This document shows, in pieces, positions 38,941 to 50,600 of a stretch of 64,000 nt of DNA; position 1 is the first letter of the stretch; each line of letters begins with the position of its first letter. Both the position numbers and the translations under genes were made by a program. The notes under the pieces were generated by a model. It was not told the origin of the DNA. It worked only from the letters and a program-made list of their open reading frames with translations, and did not search any database. Location: assembly GCA_902596925.1 (NCBI GenBank), contig CACJVT010000002.1, positions 62,001 through 126,000 of the forward strand, written 5' to 3'. This stretch comes from an uncultured Pelagibacteraceae bacterium. Lineage in GTDB: Bacteria > Pseudomonadota > Alphaproteobacteria > Pelagibacterales > Pelagibacteraceae.

Positions 38941-39188
38941 TATTTCTTAGCCTCTGTTTTTTTTATTTTTTTTTGTCCATCAAGTAATCTAAGGTTAGAC
39001 ATATGAATAAAGTTTTCTTTTGAAAAAATTCCGCCCTTTTTCTCTTTTGTAGTTTTAACGTGTTTCTTTATCATGTTAATGTCTTTGACCTTTGCTCTGT
39101 TATTAGCTCTATCAATTTCAATTACCTCACCTTCTTTGGTCTTATCTTTTCCCGTCAAAATTTTTACTTTTAATCCTTTTTTAATCAT
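38940..39188 (-). CDS. rplX: Ribosomal protein L24
   Basis: 82 residues, about 20 shorter than in E. coli, so the C-terminal part is trimmed. The KOW motif is clear: [21 protein letters not shown], then [21 protein letters not shown]. It overlaps rplN by 1 nt. Confidence 0.96.
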   Translation of the reverse strand: MIKKGLKVKILTGKDKTKEGEVIEIDRANNRAKVKDINMIKKHVKTTKEKKGGIFSKENFIHMSNLRLLDGQKKIKKTEAKK

Positions 39189-39556
39189 TATAAAACCTCA
39201 GGTGCTAGTGAAATTATTTTCATTTGTCCTCTTGTTCTTAATTCTCTTGTTACTGGACCGAAAATTCTTGTTCCTACTGGTTCACCTTTATCATCAACTA
39301 AAACTGCTGCATTATTATCAAATCTAACTTTTGATCCATCATCTCTGTGAATACCTTTCTTAACTCTTACAACTACTGCTTTGTGAACAGATCCCTTTTT
39401 AACTTTACCTTTCGGAATTGCTTCCTTTACTGCGATAACAATAGTGTCTCCTATACTTGCATAACGTCTTTTTGATCCACCTAAAACTTTAATACACTCT
39501 ATTTTTTTTGCACCAGTATTGTCAGCTACTTGCAATTCTGTTTGAACCTGTATCAT
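39188..39556 (-). CDS. rplN: Ribosomal protein L14
   Basis: 122 residues, [20 protein letters not shown] at the start and [17 protein letters not shown] near the end; highly conserved throughout. Start overlaps rpsQ by 1 nt. Confidence 0.98.
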   Translation of the reverse strand: MIQVQTELQVADNTGAKKIECIKVLGGSKRRYASIGDTIVIAVKEAIPKGKVKKGSVHKAVVVRVKKGIHRDDGSKVRFDNNAAVLVDDKGEPVGTRIFGPVTRELRTRGQMKIISLAPEVL

Positions 39557-39792
39557 TATTTTGAACTCTCCATTACCTGAAATTTTTTATTTTTTGAAAA
39601 AGGTTTGCTTTCAATAATTGAAACTTTATCACCAGTTTTGTATTTATTATTTTCATCGTGAGCATTATATTTTTTTCTTACTTTTACTACTTTTTTTAAT
39701 ACTGGATGTGAGTATTTCCTTTCAATTAAAACAGTAACTGTTTTATTTGGCTTATCACTAACAACGACTCCTGTTAAAATTTTTTTAGGCAT
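39556..39792 (-). CDS. rpsQ: Ribosomal protein S17
   Basis: 78 residues with [20 protein letters not shown] and the [29 protein letters not shown] block (parts) of the S17 OB fold. The ATG lies inside rpmC (8-nt overlap). Confidence 0.97.
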   Translation of the reverse strand: MPKKILTGVVVSDKPNKTVTVLIERKYSHPVLKKVVKVRKKYNAHDENNKYKTGDKVSIIESKPFSKNKKFQVMESSK

Positions 39793-39976
39793 TTGTTTTC
39801 CCTTTTAATGTAGTTTTCAATCTTGCAATTATTTTTTTAGTTTCTCCTATTTTAGAAGGATTTGTCACTTGAGAATTAATTTTTTGAAATCTAAAATTAA
39901 ATAAATCTTTCTTAAATCTATCTATATTTTTTAAGATTTCATCCTTTGATAATTTTTTAATTTCTTGTTTTTTCAT
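39785..39976 (-). CDS. rpmC: Ribosomal protein L29
   Basis: A 63-residue two-helix protein; [22 protein letters not shown] matches the L29 core. It sits near the tunnel exit and helps to bind trigger factor and SRP. Overlaps rpsQ by 8 nt, follows rplP by 2 nt. Confidence 0.95.
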   Translation of the reverse strand: MKKQEIKKLSKDEILKNIDRFKKDLFNFRFQKINSQVTNPSKIGETKKIIARLKTTLKGKTNA

Positions 39977-39978
39977 TT

Positions 39979-40389
39979 TTATAAAAATCTTTTAATTGTT
40001 TTTGTTTTTATTGGAAGTTTTGCTGAAGCCTTATATAAAGCTTCTTTTGCAATTTGTTCTGAAACACCATCAACTTCAAATAAAATTCTTCCCGGTTTCA
40101 CTCTACAAGCATAAAATTCTGGGGAACCTTTACCTTTTCCCATTCTTACCTCAATAGGTTTTTTTGATACTGGTATATTAGGAAATATTCTTGTCCAAAC
40201 TCTTCCTTGTCTCTTCATGTGTCTAGTCAATGCAACTCTAGCAGCCTCTATTTGTTTACCAGTAACTCTCTCAGGACTTAAAGCTTTCAAGGCATAAGCA
40301 CCATAATTAATAAAGTTTGCTCTTGATGCTTTGCCGTGTATTCTTCCTTTGTGAGCTTTCCTCCATTTAGTTCTTACGGGCTGTAACAT
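39979..40389 (-). CDS. rplP: Ribosomal protein L16
   Basis: 136 residues beginning [19 protein letters not shown], with [22 protein letters not shown] and [24 protein letters not shown] (parts). L16 lies close to the A-site tRNA elbow. It abuts rpsC directly. Confidence 0.98.
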   Translation of the reverse strand: MLQPVRTKWRKAHKGRIHGKASRANFINYGAYALKALSPERVTGKQIEAARVALTRHMKRQGRVWTRIFPNIPVSKKPIEVRMGKGKGSPEFYACRVKPGRILFEVDGVSEQIAKEALYKASAKLPIKTKTIKRFL

Positions 40390-41070
40390 TTATTTTGCGC
40401 TCTCTTTTGAAATTGTTTTATTTGTTTCTTGACTGAATTCTTTAGCAAAAACCTCACCTTTATAAATCCAAACTTTTATTCCTATTATCCCGTATGTTGT
40501 TAAGGCCTCAGATTCAGCATAATCAATATCAGCTCTTAAAGTATGTGAAGGAATACTTCCATCTCTTAACCATTCTGTTCTTGCAATCTCATTTCCTCCC
40601 AATCTACCACTTATTGAAACTTTAATTCCTTTCGCTCCGAGCCTTAAGCATGACTGCATTGCTCTTTTCATCGCACGTCTATAGGAAATTCTTTTTACTA
40701 ATTGTTGAGCTATATTTTCTGCAACTAAAAAAGCATTAGTTTCCGGTTTTTTGACTTCTTTAATATTTAAAGCTACTTCATTTTTAGTAAATTTTGACAA
40801 GTTATTTTTAATTTTATCGATATCACTTCCTTTTTTTCCAATTACAAATCCTGGTCTTGAAGTATAAATTGTTACATAACATTTGTTTGAAGTCCTCTCT
40901 ATCATAACTTTAGAAACACCCGAGTTAATCACATTTTTTTTTATATATTCTCTTATTTTAAAATCTTCGATTAAAAAATTTCCAAAGTCTTTTTTTTTGG
41001 CGTACCAAACGGAGTCCCAACCTCTATTAACTCCTAATCTAAAACCTACTGGATTAACTTTTTGTCCCAT
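40390..41070 (-). CDS. rpsC: Ribosomal protein S3
   Basis: 226 residues: [22 protein letters not shown] start, a KH domain with [16 protein letters not shown], and [22 protein letters not shown] (parts). S3 forms part of the mRNA entry channel. Its start lies 17 nt inside rplV. Confidence 0.98.
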   Translation of the reverse strand: MGQKVNPVGFRLGVNRGWDSVWYAKKKDFGNFLIEDFKIREYIKKNVINSGVSKVMIERTSNKCYVTIYTSRPGFVIGKKGSDIDKIKNNLSKFTKNEVALNIKEVKKPETNAFLVAENIAQQLVKRISYRRAMKRAMQSCLRLGAKGIKVSISGRLGGNEIARTEWLRDGSIPSHTLRADIDYAESEALTTYGIIGIKVWIYKGEVFAKEFSQETNKTISKESAK

Positions 41071-41452
41071 GACTCTCCATTTTTTTTATTTCTGATAAAA
41101 TTATTGTTACACTTGAATATGGTTTAATTATTGGCGCAGCTCTTCCTTTTGCTCGTGGTCTAAATCGTTTCATTATAATTTTTTTACCACAATAAGCTTC
41201 TTTAACTATTAATTTGTCAATATCATATTGGAAATTATTCTCTGCATTTGCAACAGCAGAACTTATTGTTTTTCTAATATCTCTTGTTACTCTTTTTTCA
41301 GAAAATTCTAAATCCCTTATAGCTATATCTACTTTTTTTCCAACTATTCCTCTTAATATAGGATTTAACTTTCTTACACTCGATCTCACATTATTATTTA
41401 TTGATTTCACAGTTTTATCTTTGTCATTTTTTTTTTTATTTTTTTTACTCAT
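41054..41452 (-). CDS. rplV: Ribosomal protein L22
   Basis: 132 residues; the first 20 or so are a Lys-rich extension ([11 protein letters not shown]) beyond the normal start. The core shows [17 protein letters not shown] and the tunnel-lining hairpin [21 protein letters not shown]. It overlaps rpsC by 17 nt, one of the longer overlaps in this block. Confidence 0.96.
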   Translation of the reverse strand: MSKKNKKKNDKDKTVKSINNNVRSSVRKLNPILRGIVGKKVDIAIRDLEFSEKRVTRDIRKTISSAVANAENNFQYDIDKLIVKEAYCGKKIIMKRFRPRAKGRAAPIIKPYSSVTIILSEIKKMESHGTKS

Positions 41453-41454
41453 AA

Positions 41455-41754
41455 TTATTTTTTAGCCTCAGATTCTGCTGGTTTTGCTTTTTTATCTGCA
41501 GGTGTATGACCAAAAAAAGTTCTTGTTGGAGCAAATTCACCTAACTTGTGACCAACCATGTCCTCAGAAACAGTTATAGGAATAAATTTTTTTCCATTAT
41601 ATATCAAAAAACTTACACCTACAAAATCAGGTAAAATTGTTGATTTTCTAGACCAAGTTTTAATAGGTATTTTTTTGGGATCTGTTTTATATTTATCAAC
41701 CTTTTTCATCAAACTTTCTTCAACAAAAGGACCTTTCCAAACTGCTCTTGCCAT
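41455..41754 (-). CDS. rpsS: Ribosomal protein S19
   Basis: 99 residues, [19 protein letters not shown] start and [17 protein letters not shown] core; a short Ala/Lys tail ([15 protein letters not shown]) is added at the end. Its start overlaps the rplB stop by 1 nt. Confidence 0.97.
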   Translation of the reverse strand: MARAVWKGPFVEESLMKKVDKYKTDPKKIPIKTWSRKSTILPDFVGVSFLIYNGKKFIPITVSEDMVGHKLGEFAPTRTFFGHTPADKKAKPAESEAKK

Positions 41755-42593
41755 TATTTAGTATCCTTTCGTTTATTTCTTCTTCTTACAATAAATTTAT
41801 CTGTACGTTTGTTATCTCTTGTTTTAAGACCCTTAGCTGACTGACCTGTAGGTGACACTGGATGTCTTCCACCAGCACTCTTTCCTTCACCACCACCATG
41901 TGGATGATCAACTGGATTTTTAACAACTCCCCTTGTATGTGGTCTTCTACCTAACCATCTTGATCTACCCGCTTTTCCTATTTTGATATTTTTTTGATCT
42001 GGGTTGCTCAAAACTCCTATTGTTGCTAAAGCTCTTGAGTCAATTTTTCTAACCTCGCCTGATGCTAATTTTATAAGACTATAATTTCCATCTAAACCAC
42101 TAATTGTTACAGAGGTACCTGCCGATCTAGCAATTTTACCCCCAGCACCTGGTTGAATTTCAACATTGTGAATATCTATACCTACAGGAATATCTTGTAG
42201 TGGCATACAATTACCAATTTTAATTTCTTTTTTGGAACCATTTTCAACTTGATCACCAACCTTTATCTTTTGTGGAGCCAAATAATATGCGTGAGAATTA
42301 TCCTCAAATTTGACTAACATAATGTAACATGATCTATTTGGATCATATTCTATTCTTTCAACAATTGCAGGTGAATCAAATTTCTTTCTATAAAAATCTA
42401 CATGTCTGTACATTTTTTTATGGCCGCCAGCTCTATTAGTTGAAGTTATATGTCCATTATTGTTTCGACCTTTCATTGCATTTTTTGGAGAAACTAAAGT
42501 TTTGAAAGGTTTTCCTTTCCATAAACCAGATCTATCAACTAGAATTGTACCTCTAGTTGATTTTGTATAGGGTTTAAAAGTTTTTAGTGCCAT
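41754..42593 (-). CDS. rplB: Ribosomal protein L2
   Basis: 279 residues with [22 protein letters not shown] (parts), [24 protein letters not shown] (parts) and the signature [21 protein letters not shown] whose His is needed for peptidyl-transferase centre assembly. Directly abuts rplW. Confidence 0.98.
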   Translation of the reverse strand: MALKTFKPYTKSTRGTILVDRSGLWKGKPFKTLVSPKNAMKGRNNNGHITSTNRAGGHKKMYRHVDFYRKKFDSPAIVERIEYDPNRSCYIMLVKFEDNSHAYYLAPQKIKVGDQVENGSKKEIKIGNCMPLQDIPVGIDIHNVEIQPGAGGKIARSAGTSVTISGLDGNYSLIKLASGEVRKIDSRALATIGVLSNPDQKNIKIGKAGRSRWLGRRPHTRGVVKNPVDHPHGGGEGKSAGGRHPVSPTGQSAKGLKTRDNKRTDKFIVRRRNKRKDTK

Positions 42594-42887
42594 CTAAATT
42601 CCTGTCGTTAGGTCAATACTTTGACCTTTTTTTAGAGTTATTATTGCTTTTTTAAAACCAGAGATTTTTACTTTTCTGCCTCTAGTAAACTTTGTTCTTT
42701 TCTGTTTATTTATAATATTAATCTTCGTTACATTTACTTTAAAGATTTTCTCTATATTTTTTTTTAAATTTTTCTTATTGGCGTTTTTACGAACTTTAAA
42801 AACTACTTTATTTTGACTAGATAGATTTGTAGTTTTTTCTGTCAATAAAGGTGATAAAATTTTATCGTATAGGTGAATATCATCCAT
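42594..42887 (-). CDS. rplW: Ribosomal protein L23
   Basis: 97 residues from the ATG at 42887 (MDDIHLYDKILSPLLTEKT), 1 nt after the rplD stop; an in-frame start at 42908 would overlap rplD by 20 nt. Seen: KVVFKVRKNANKKNLKKNIE-like core and the tip with KQKRTKFTRGRKVKI. L23 is the docking site for trigger factor and SRP at the tunnel exit. Confidence 0.96.
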   Translation of the reverse strand: MDDIHLYDKILSPLLTEKTTNLSSQNKVVFKVRKNANKKNLKKNIEKIFKVNVTKINIINKQKRTKFTRGRKVKISGFKKAIITLKKGQSIDLTTGI

Positions 42888-42888
42888 T

Positions 42889-43512
42889 TTATGAGTACCT
42901 TTTTTCAAGTTCTTTTACTGAACTTTCAGTTAAAACAATCTTTTTAAATTTAACAATATCAAATGCACTAAAGTGATTAATATCTGTAACTTTAATATTA
43001 GGAATATTTCTTATTGATTTTTCAATTTTACTTTTTGATGATTTATCCAAGATTATTAGTGAATTTAAAATTTCAAATTTTTTTAATATTAAACTCATTT
43101 CTTTAGTCTTCTTAATTTCACTTCCAAAATCATTAAAAATTAATAAATTTTTACTTTTGATTTTTTCACTTATCAAAGACGCTATACTTTGTTTCTTCTC
43201 ACTCTTATTTAACTTTCTTGTTTTGTAAGATAATTCTCCTTTAGGTCCATGAGCTACACCTCCACCAACAAATATAGGAGCTTTTCTACTAGCGTGTCTA
43301 GCGTTACCCGTTCCTTTTTGTGCATAAATTTTTGAGGTAGGTCCTGATACTTCATTTTGTTGTTTAGTTTTAGCGTGTCTTCCTTTATAATTAGCATTTG
43401 TCTTATATAGCACGTTACTGACTAGTTTATGATTTACCTTGGCTGAAAAAACTCTATCTAAAACTTCTATTGAAGTTTTTTTTCCATCTAAATTTAATTT
43501 ATCAATCTTCAT
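42889..43512 (-). CDS. rplD: Ribosomal protein L4
   Basis: 207 residues. The tunnel loop is clear: KTKQQNEVSGPTSKIYAQKGTGNARHAS (parts), then APIFVGGGVAHGPK. L4 also represses the S10 operon in E. coli; no room for that leader exists here because rpsJ abuts fusA. Overlaps rplC by 1 nt. Confidence 0.97.
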   Translation of the reverse strand: MKIDKLNLDGKKTSIEVLDRVFSAKVNHKLVSNVLYKTNANYKGRHAKTKQQNEVSGPTSKIYAQKGTGNARHASRKAPIFVGGGVAHGPKGELSYKTRKLNKSEKKQSIASLISEKIKSKNLLIFNDFGSEIKKTKEMSLILKKFEILNSLIILDKSSKSKIEKSIRNIPNIKVTDINHFSAFDIVKFKKIVLTESSVKELEKRYS

Positions 43513-44222
43513 TATTTTTTCTTCTTATCTGGTGTTTTTTTTGCTTGTTCAGCTACTTTTATTTTTTCATCTATTGTTAGCTTAACAATATTTTTTACAG
43601 AACTTTTAACTAAAACTTCAGAGTTTTTAGAACCTGGTATGGAACCTTTTAAATAAAGTAATTCATTTTCTAAATCTGTCTTAATTATTTCAATATTCTG
43701 CATAGTTCTTAATTTGTCTCCCATGTGACCTGCCATTTTTTTCCCTTTGAAAACTTTACCTGGATCTTGTCTTTGACCAGTTGAACCATGTGATCTATGG
43801 GAAATTGAAACTCCATGGGTAGCTCTTAAACCCCCAAAGTTATGCCTTTTCATTGCACCTGCAAAACCTTTACCAATAGTTTTTGATCTCGTATCTACAA
43901 ACTTTATATCTTTGAATATCTCTAGACCAAATTCATTACCCTCTTTATAATTTTCAAGATTTTCCACTCTAAATTCTTTTAATCTTTTTTTTGCCTCTGT
44001 GCTTCTTTTTGCAAAAAAACCTTTCATAGATTTTGTTAATTTAGAGGTTTTAATTTTGCCATACCCTAATTGAACCGCTTTATATCCTCTTTTTTCAGTG
44101 TCAATAATTTGTATCACACGAGCTTTTTCCATTTTCAGTATAGTTACAGGAACAACCTGTCCAGTTTTATAAAACTCTCTAGTCATACCTAATTTTTTTC
44201 CAATTAAAGCAATTTCTTTCAT
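43512..44222 (-). CDS. rplC: Ribosomal protein L3
   Basis: 236 residues: ALIGKKLGMTREF start, GKGFAGAMKRHNFGGLRATHGVS (parts), and SHRSHGSTGQRQDPGKVFKGKKMAGHMG (parts) with the Gln that is methylated in E. coli L3. About 25 residues longer than E. coli L3 with a Lys-rich end. Follows rpsJ by 2 nt. Confidence 0.98.
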   Translation of the reverse strand: MKEIALIGKKLGMTREFYKTGQVVPVTILKMEKARVIQIIDTEKRGYKAVQLGYGKIKTSKLTKSMKGFFAKRSTEAKKRLKEFRVENLENYKEGNEFGLEIFKDIKFVDTRSKTIGKGFAGAMKRHNFGGLRATHGVSISHRSHGSTGQRQDPGKVFKGKKMAGHMGDKLRTMQNIEIIKTDLENELLYLKGSIPGSKNSEVLVKSSVKNIVKLTIDEKIKVAEQAKKTPDKKKK

Positions 44223-44224
44223 AA

Positions 44225-44533
44225 CTAAATCTTTATCTCCACGTCAACACCTGAAGCTAAGTCTAACTTCATTAGAGCTTCAACAGTCTGCGGTGTTGGC
44301 TCTACAATATCTATTAATCTTTTATGAGTTCTTGACTCGAATTGTTCTCTACTTTTTTTGTCAATATGAGGTGATCTTAAAACAGTATATCTCTCTATTT
44401 TTGTTGGTAAAGGTATTGGTCCCTTTATTGTTGCCCCAGTTCTTTTAACTGTATTTACTATCTCCTCTGTAGACGCATCTAGGATTTTATTATCATATGC
44501 TCTCAACTTAATTCTAATATTTTGTTTTTCCAT
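44225..44533 (-). CDS. rpsJ: Ribosomal protein S10
   Basis: 102 residues: [45 protein letters not shown] (parts), and the C-terminal GVDVEIKI. Also NusE, the partner of NusB in antitermination. It abuts fusA directly; tuf, often found between fusA and rpsJ, is not here. Confidence 0.98.
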   Translation of the reverse strand: MEKQNIRIKLRAYDNKILDASTEEIVNTVKRTGATIKGPIPLPTKIERYTVLRSPHIDKKSREQFESRTHKRLIDIVEPTPQTVEALMKLDLASGVDVEIKI

Positions 44534-46612
44534 TTAACCTGCTATTTTTTTTGTAACTTCATCTTGAACATTCTGTGGAACTTTTGAATAATGATCAAAA
44601 AACATTGAATATTGAGCTCTGCCTTGAGACATAGATCTTAAACTATTGATGTATCCAAACATGTTGGCTAAGGGCACCATTGCTGTAATTACAGTAGCAT
44701 TACCTCTTTGTTCTTGAGTGCTGATTTGACCTCTTCTACTATTTAAATCCCCAATCACATCTCCCATGTAATCTTCGGGTGTAACTACCTCAACTCTCAT
44801 AACAGGTTCTAAAAGTTTTAATCCACCTTTAGTACATGCTTCTTTAAAACAAGCTCTACTTGCTAGCTCGAATGCTAATACACTTGAGTCTACATCGTGA
44901 TGTAATCCATCTAAAATTGTTACTTTATAATCAATCATAGGAAATCCAGCTAGAATTCCACTATCAGAAACTGTTTCAATACCTTTTTCCACTCCAGGAA
45001 TAAACTCTTTTGGTATTGCACCACCTTTAATTTTACTTTCAACTTCTCTACCTTTTCCTGGTTCTTGTGGCTCAACTAAAAGCTTAACCTTAGCGAATTG
45101 GCCTGCACCACCGCTTTGCTTTTTATGAGTGTACTCAACTTCAGATGAAGTTTCGATTGTTTCTCTATATGCAACTTGTGGAGCTCCAACATTAGCTTCA
45201 ACTTTAAATTCTCTTTTCATTCTATCAACAATGATATCGAGATGTAGCTCTCCCATCCCTTTTATAATTGTTTGTCCTGACTCTTCATCGGATGTTACTC
45301 TAAACGAGGGATCCTCTTTTGCTAATCTACCCAATGCCTCACCCATTTTTTCTTGGTCTGCTTTAGTTTTTGGTTCAACAGCGATTTCTATAACTGGATC
45401 TGGAAATTCCATAGGTTCTAGAAGAACACCATTTTCTTCGTCACACAATGTATGACCAGTAATAGTGTTTTTGAGACCAGCTAATGCTACAATGTCACCT
45501 GCATTAGCTTCTTTTATGTCTTCTCTAGAATTAGCATGCATTAGAAGCATTCTACCAACTCTCTCTTCTTTTTCTTTGGATGAATTATACACTGCAGTAC
45601 CAGTTTTGATTGTCCCAGAGTAAACTCGTATAAAGGTTAGTGATCCCACAAAAGGATCGTTCGCTACTTTAAAAGCTAATGCTGAAAATGGTGCGTTATC
45701 CTCGAATTTCATCTCAACCTCATCCTCACTACCAAGTTTTGTCCCTTTAATTGACCCGATATCAACAGGACTGGGTAAATAGTTCACTACTGCATCCAAT
45801 AATGGTTGAACACCTTTATTTTTAAAAGCTGAACCAGTCATTACAGGTACAAAACTAAAATCTAATGTACCTTTTCTAATACACTTAATTAAGTCTTCCT
45901 CTTTAATCTCGTCACCGTTTAGATAAGCCTCCATTAATTTTTCATCCTGTTCGACAGCTGCTTCTACTAACTCTGTTCTATACTTTTGCGAAATTTCTTT
46001 AAGATCATCAGGTATATCTTTATATTCCCATTCTGCACCCAAAGCCTCGTTTTTCCAAACTTGAGCTTTCATTTTCACTAAATCTACTACTCCTGTTAAT
46101 GAAGCCTCAATACCAATTGGAACTTGAATAACCAAAGGTTTTGCTCCTAACCTATCTTTGATCATATCCACACATCTAAAGAAATCTGCACCAGTTCTAT
46201 CTAATTTATTTACGAAACAAATTCTTGGAACTTTGTATTTATCTGCCTGTCTCCATACAGTTTCAGATTGTGGTTCAACACCAGCAACACCGTCAAATAC
46301 AGCTACAGCACCGTCTAAAACTTTTAAAGATCTCTCTACCTCAATAGTAAAATCAACGTGACCAGGAGTATCAATTATATTTATTCTGTGATCTTGCCAA
46401 AAACATGTGGTAGCAGCAGAAGTGATAGTAATTCCTCTTTCTTGTTCCTGTTCCATCCAATCCATTGTCGCTGCACCGTCATGAACTTCTCCTATCTTAT
46501 GACTTTTACCGGTATAATATAAAATTCTTTCAGTCGTAGTAGTCTTCCCAGCATCAATATGGGCCATAATACCAATATTTCTATATTTTTCTAAAGTATG
46601 AGTTCTTGCCAT
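44534..46612 (-). CDS. fusA: Translation elongation factor G
   Basis: GTPase that moves tRNAs and mRNA through the ribosome. 692 residues from the ATG at 46612 ([15 protein letters not shown]), 5 nt after the rpsG stop; an alternative start at 46624 lies inside rpsG. Seen: P-loop [15 protein letters not shown], switch [28 protein letters not shown], and the domain III-V blocks ending with LNSRRGQI. It belongs to the str group rpsL-rpsG-fusA. Confidence 0.98.
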   Translation of the reverse strand: MARTHTLEKYRNIGIMAHIDAGKTTTTERILYYTGKSHKIGEVHDGAATMDWMEQEQERGITITSAATTCFWQDHRINIIDTPGHVDFTIEVERSLKVLDGAVAVFDGVAGVEPQSETVWRQADKYKVPRICFVNKLDRTGADFFRCVDMIKDRLGAKPLVIQVPIGIEASLTGVVDLVKMKAQVWKNEALGAEWEYKDIPDDLKEISQKYRTELVEAAVEQDEKLMEAYLNGDEIKEEDLIKCIRKGTLDFSFVPVMTGSAFKNKGVQPLLDAVVNYLPSPVDIGSIKGTKLGSEDEVEMKFEDNAPFSALAFKVANDPFVGSLTFIRVYSGTIKTGTAVYNSSKEKEERVGRMLLMHANSREDIKEANAGDIVALAGLKNTITGHTLCDEENGVLLEPMEFPDPVIEIAVEPKTKADQEKMGEALGRLAKEDPSFRVTSDEESGQTIIKGMGELHLDIIVDRMKREFKVEANVGAPQVAYRETIETSSEVEYTHKKQSGGAGQFAKVKLLVEPQEPGKGREVESKIKGGAIPKEFIPGVEKGIETVSDSGILAGFPMIDYKVTILDGLHHDVDSSVLAFELASRACFKEACTKGGLKLLEPVMRVEVVTPEDYMGDVIGDLNSRRGQISTQEQRGNATVITAMVPLANMFGYINSLRSMSQGRAQYSMFFDHYSKVPQNVQDEVTKKIAG

Positions 46613-46617
46613 AGCTT

Positions 46618-47088
46618 TTACCACCTAAAATGCGCAAAGGCTTTGTTTGACTCTGCCATCTTGTGCACATCCTCTTTTTTTTTAACTGCAGCACCTTTTT
46701 TTTCGTAGGCGTCATAAAGTTCATTAAAAATTTTATCTGACATGTGTTTGTCTTTCCTCTTTCTAGCTGAGTCAATTAACCATCTAATTGCAAGAGCTTG
46801 AGCTCTTTTATTCTTTACTTCAACTGGAACTTGATAAGTTGCACCACCAACTCTTCTAGATCTAACTTCAACAGTAGGTTTTATATTGTTGATAGCTTCA
46901 TTAAATACATTAATAGGTTCATCTTTTGATTTAGATTTAATCTTTTCGATGGCATCATAGACAATTTTAGATGCGATACCTCTTTTTCCATCATACATTA
47001 AATTATTAATTAATTTTGGGATTACTGTTGAATTAAACTTTGGATCAGGGACAATATCTTTTTTCGGTTGAGATTTTTTTCGAGACAT
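46618..47088 (-). CDS. rpsG: Ribosomal protein S7
   Basis: 156 residues with the assembly core [22 protein letters not shown] (parts), [21 protein letters not shown] (parts) and the C-terminal [13 protein letters not shown]7 starts assembly of the 30S head. Follows rpsL by 2 nt. Confidence 0.98.
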   Translation of the reverse strand: MSRKKSQPKKDIVPDPKFNSTVIPKLINNLMYDGKRGIASKIVYDAIEKIKSKSKDEPINVFNEAINNIKPTVEVRSRRVGGATYQVPVEVKNKRAQALAIRWLIDSARKRKDKHMSDKIFNELYDAYEKKGAAVKKKEDVHKMAESNKAFAHFRW

Positions 47089-47090
47089 AA

Positions 47091-47462
47091 TTATTTACCC
47101 TTTTTTGTTCCGTATAAAGATCTTCTTTTTTTTCTATTGGCAACACCCTGAGTATCAAGATTGCCTCTTAAGATATGATATCTAACACCTGGTAAATCTT
47201 TTACTCTTCCTCCTCTTATTAAAACTACAGAGTGCTCCTGTAAATTATGTCCTTCTCCAGGTATATAAGCAGTAACTTCAAAACCATTTGACAATCTTAC
47301 TCTTGCAACTTTTCTTAAAGCTGAATTAGGTTTTTTTGGTGTTGTTGTATAAACCTTAACACACACACCACGCTTCAATGGTTGTTTTTGTAAAGCAGGA
47401 ACCTTGTTCCTCTTTAATTGTTTAACTCTTTTCTTTTTTAACAACTGATTAATTGTTGGCAT
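47091..47462 (-). CDS. rpsL: Ribosomal protein S12
   Basis: 123 residues, [20 protein letters not shown] start. [19 protein letters not shown] carries the wild-type Lys at the streptomycin site and [13 protein letters not shown] carries the Asp that RimO methylthiolates in E. coli. Preceded by 159 nt that hold a promoter and leader, so a transcript probably starts here as well as reading through from rpoC. Confidence 0.98.
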   Translation of the reverse strand: MPTINQLLKKKRVKQLKRNKVPALQKQPLKRGVCVKVYTTTPKKPNSALRKVARVRLSNGFEVTAYIPGEGHNLQEHSVVLIRGGRVKDLPGVRYHILRGNLDTQGVANRKKRRSLYGTKKGK

Positions 47463-47563
47463 AAAATAATAATTTTTTTATTTTTGATGAAATAACTGAC
47501 AGGTTATTCATGGCAGCGTTTAGTACTCCAAATTGGTACTACATTCCAACCAAAAACATCGCC

Positions 47564-47591
47564 AAAATACTTAATAATCACACTTTGTCAA
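47564..47591 (-). promoter_or_regulatory. Promoter-like sequence and leader of the rpsL-rpsG-fusA group
   Basis: On the minus strand, a consensus TTGACA (47591-47586), 16 nt, then TATTTT (47569-47564). Transcription from here would give a leader of roughly 95 nt before the rpsL ATG, containing a small hairpin from AGTAC and GTACT (about 47522-47540). It lies in the 159-nt gap between rpoC and rpsL, the largest gap in the ribosomal block; I see no strong terminator for rpoC in that gap. Confidence 0.5.
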
Positions 47592-47621
47592 ATTAAAACC
47601 TTTGATTTTAGTGTATTTTTT

Positions 47622-50600
47622 CTATTGATTTGCTTGATTTTCTGAAGCTTCTATCTTCTCTTGCTCAGATAGGAATTTATTATCATCCTCAAGGGCTTTT
47701 TTATTCCATCTATTCTTAATATTTCCTGTGCCTGCAGGTACCAATCTACCAACAATCACATTTTCCTTAAGTCCATTTAATGGGTCTATTTTTCCTTTGA
47801 TAGCAGCATCTGTTAAAACTCTAGTGGTTTCCTGGAAGGAAGCTGCCGAAATAAATGACTCAGTCTGTAATGACGCTTTAGTAATACCCATAAGAACTCG
47901 TTCGCCAATTGCTGGGGTTTTGTTATCTGATTTAAGTTTTTCATTAACATTTTCAAATTTAATTCTATCAACTATTTCACCTGGCAAATATGAGGAGTCG
48001 CCTGAAGATTTTACTTCAACTTTTTTAAGCATTTGCCTTAAAATTGTTTCAATGTGCTTATCGTTTATAATAACACCTTGCAGTCTATAAACTTCTTGAA
48101 CTTGATTTACAAAATACTCTGTCAAATCTTTAATACCCATAATTCTTAAAATATCATGTGGTAAAGGCTGTCCATCTAAAAGATATTCACCTTTGTTAAT
48201 TTTTTCACCTTGATTAAAATTTATATGCTTTCCTTTAGGTATTAAATAATTTGAAGGCTCATTTCCATCTTCAGGAACTATTGAAACACGTTGTTTTCCT
48301 CTTACCTCTTTACCAAAAATAACTTGGCCATCATTTTCTGCTATTATTGCACTATCTTTTGCTTTTCTTGCCTCAAATAACTCTGCTACTCTAGGAAGAC
48401 CACCCGTAATATCTTTTGTCTTAGTTGTTTCTTTTGGCAATCTAGCAATAACATCACCTGCTGAAACTTTTTGACCATCTTTCACTGATAAGATTGAGTC
48501 TGGAACTAAATAATATCTTGCTTCATTATCATCAGCTTTTTTAATTACGTTTCCTTTTTCATCTCTTAATGTAATTCTTGGTTTTAAATCAGTACTTTTC
48601 GATTGAGATCTCCAATCTACTACAGATTTAGAGGATATACCTGTAACATCATCTGTAGTTTCTTGTATTGATACACCATCAATTAAATCTACATAACTAG
48701 CTATACCACTTTTTTCTGCAATCACGGGGGTAGTGTAAGGATCCCACTCGCAAATCTTTGTATTTGCTTTTATTTTCTCTCCATTTTTAAAAAATAATCT
48801 AGATCCGTACGCTACTTTATAAATTGCGATTTGAACTCCTTTATCATCTTCTATAGATAACTGAGTATTTCTACCCATAACAATTAAATTCTTTTTAGAA
48901 TCCTCTAAAATGTTTGAGTTAATAATTTTTAAAATACCTTCATTTTTACTTACAATTTGAGAGTCTTGCTTGACTGAAGCAGTTCCTCCAACGTGAAAAG
49001 TTCTCATTGTTAATTGAGTTCCAGGCTCACCAATTGATTGAGCTGATATCATTCCAATTGCCTCACCGACGTGAACCATTTTACCTCTTGATAAATCTCT
49101 TCCGTAGCAAGTTGCACACACACCCTCTTTTGAACTGCATGTCATCACTGAATAAACATTAAGTGATTTAATTCCTGCTGCATCGATTTTGTCACAACCG
49201 GCCTCATCGATCATCGTAGATTTTTTCAGTATAACTTCACCTGTTAATGGATGTTTTAGATCAGAGGCCGTAACTCTTCCAAGCGCCCTTTCTGATAAAC
49301 TTACAACTACATTTCCACCTTCTAAAATTTCAGATAGCTCTATAAATCCAGGCTTATCACATTTGACTTTTGTAATAGTTAAATCTTGTGCTACATCGCA
49401 AAGCCTTCGAGTTAAATACCCTGAGCTAGCAGTTTTTAAAGCTGTATCAGCTAATCCTTTTCTAGCTCCATGAGTTGAATTAAAGTATTCTAAAGCAGTA
49501 AGGCCTTCTTTAAAATTAGATGTAATTGGACTTTCGATAATTTCTCCTGATGGTTTTGCAATAAGACCTCTCATACCTGCTAATTGTTTCATTTGAGCCG
49601 CAGATCCTCTCGCACCACTGTCAGCCATCATAAAAACTGAGTTGATTTTTAATCCATCTGGTGTTTTTTCAGTTGCCGAAATGCCCTTCATCATCTCTCC
49701 AGCTACGCGATCTGTACATTTAGACCAAGCATCGACAACCTTATTATATTTTTCTCCTCTAGTAATAAGGCCTTCTGCGTACTGAGTTTCATAATCTGAA
49801 ATTAGTTTTTTTGTATCTTCAATTAATTGAGTTTTATTACCTGGTATTACCAAGTCATCTTTACCAAAAGAAATTCCAGCTTTAAAAGCATGTTTAAAAC
49901 CTAGATCTTTCAGTTTATCACAGAATATAACTGTTGTTTTTTGTCCACAGAATCTAAACACAATATCAATCACTTCCGAAACTACTTTTTTAGGTAATAA
50001 TCTATCTACTAAAGAAAACTTAATATCTTTATTTTTTGGTAATAAGTTGGCTAGTAAAAATCTTCCAGCTGTAGAAGTATATTTTTCAAATTTTTTATTT
50101 CCATTTTCATCAAGAGTTTCAAACCTTGAAATAATTGTGCTATGAACTTTTAGCTGACCTGATGATAAAGCAAACTCTATTTGATCAGCATTTAAAAAAT
50201 ATCCAGCTGGTTTATCTGTTAAAGGTTCTTGTGATAAATAATAAATACCTAAAATCATATCCTGACTGGGAACTATTATTGGTTTACCGTTTGATGGTGA
50301 TAAAATATTATTTGTAGATAACATCAATATTCTTGCCTCTAACTGTGCCTCTAAACTTAAAGGGACATGCACTGCCATTTGATCTCCATCGAAATCAGCA
50401 TTAAATGCTGCACAAGTCAGTGGGTGTAATTCAATTGCATCTCCTTCAATCAACTTAGGTTCAAAAGCTTGAACTCCTAATCTGTGAAGTGTTGGAGCTC
50501 TATTTAATAACACAGGATGTTCTCTTACAATAAGTTCTAATGCGTCCCAAACTGCATTAGTCTCTTTCTCAACCAATTTTTTAGCCTGTTTAATTGTAGA

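Noticed and set aside
47590-47621. Terminator for rpoC (TAAAA/TTTTA pairing after the stop).
   Set aside because: Five A:T pairs with a wide loop and no clear T run on the transcript; not enough to call a terminator.
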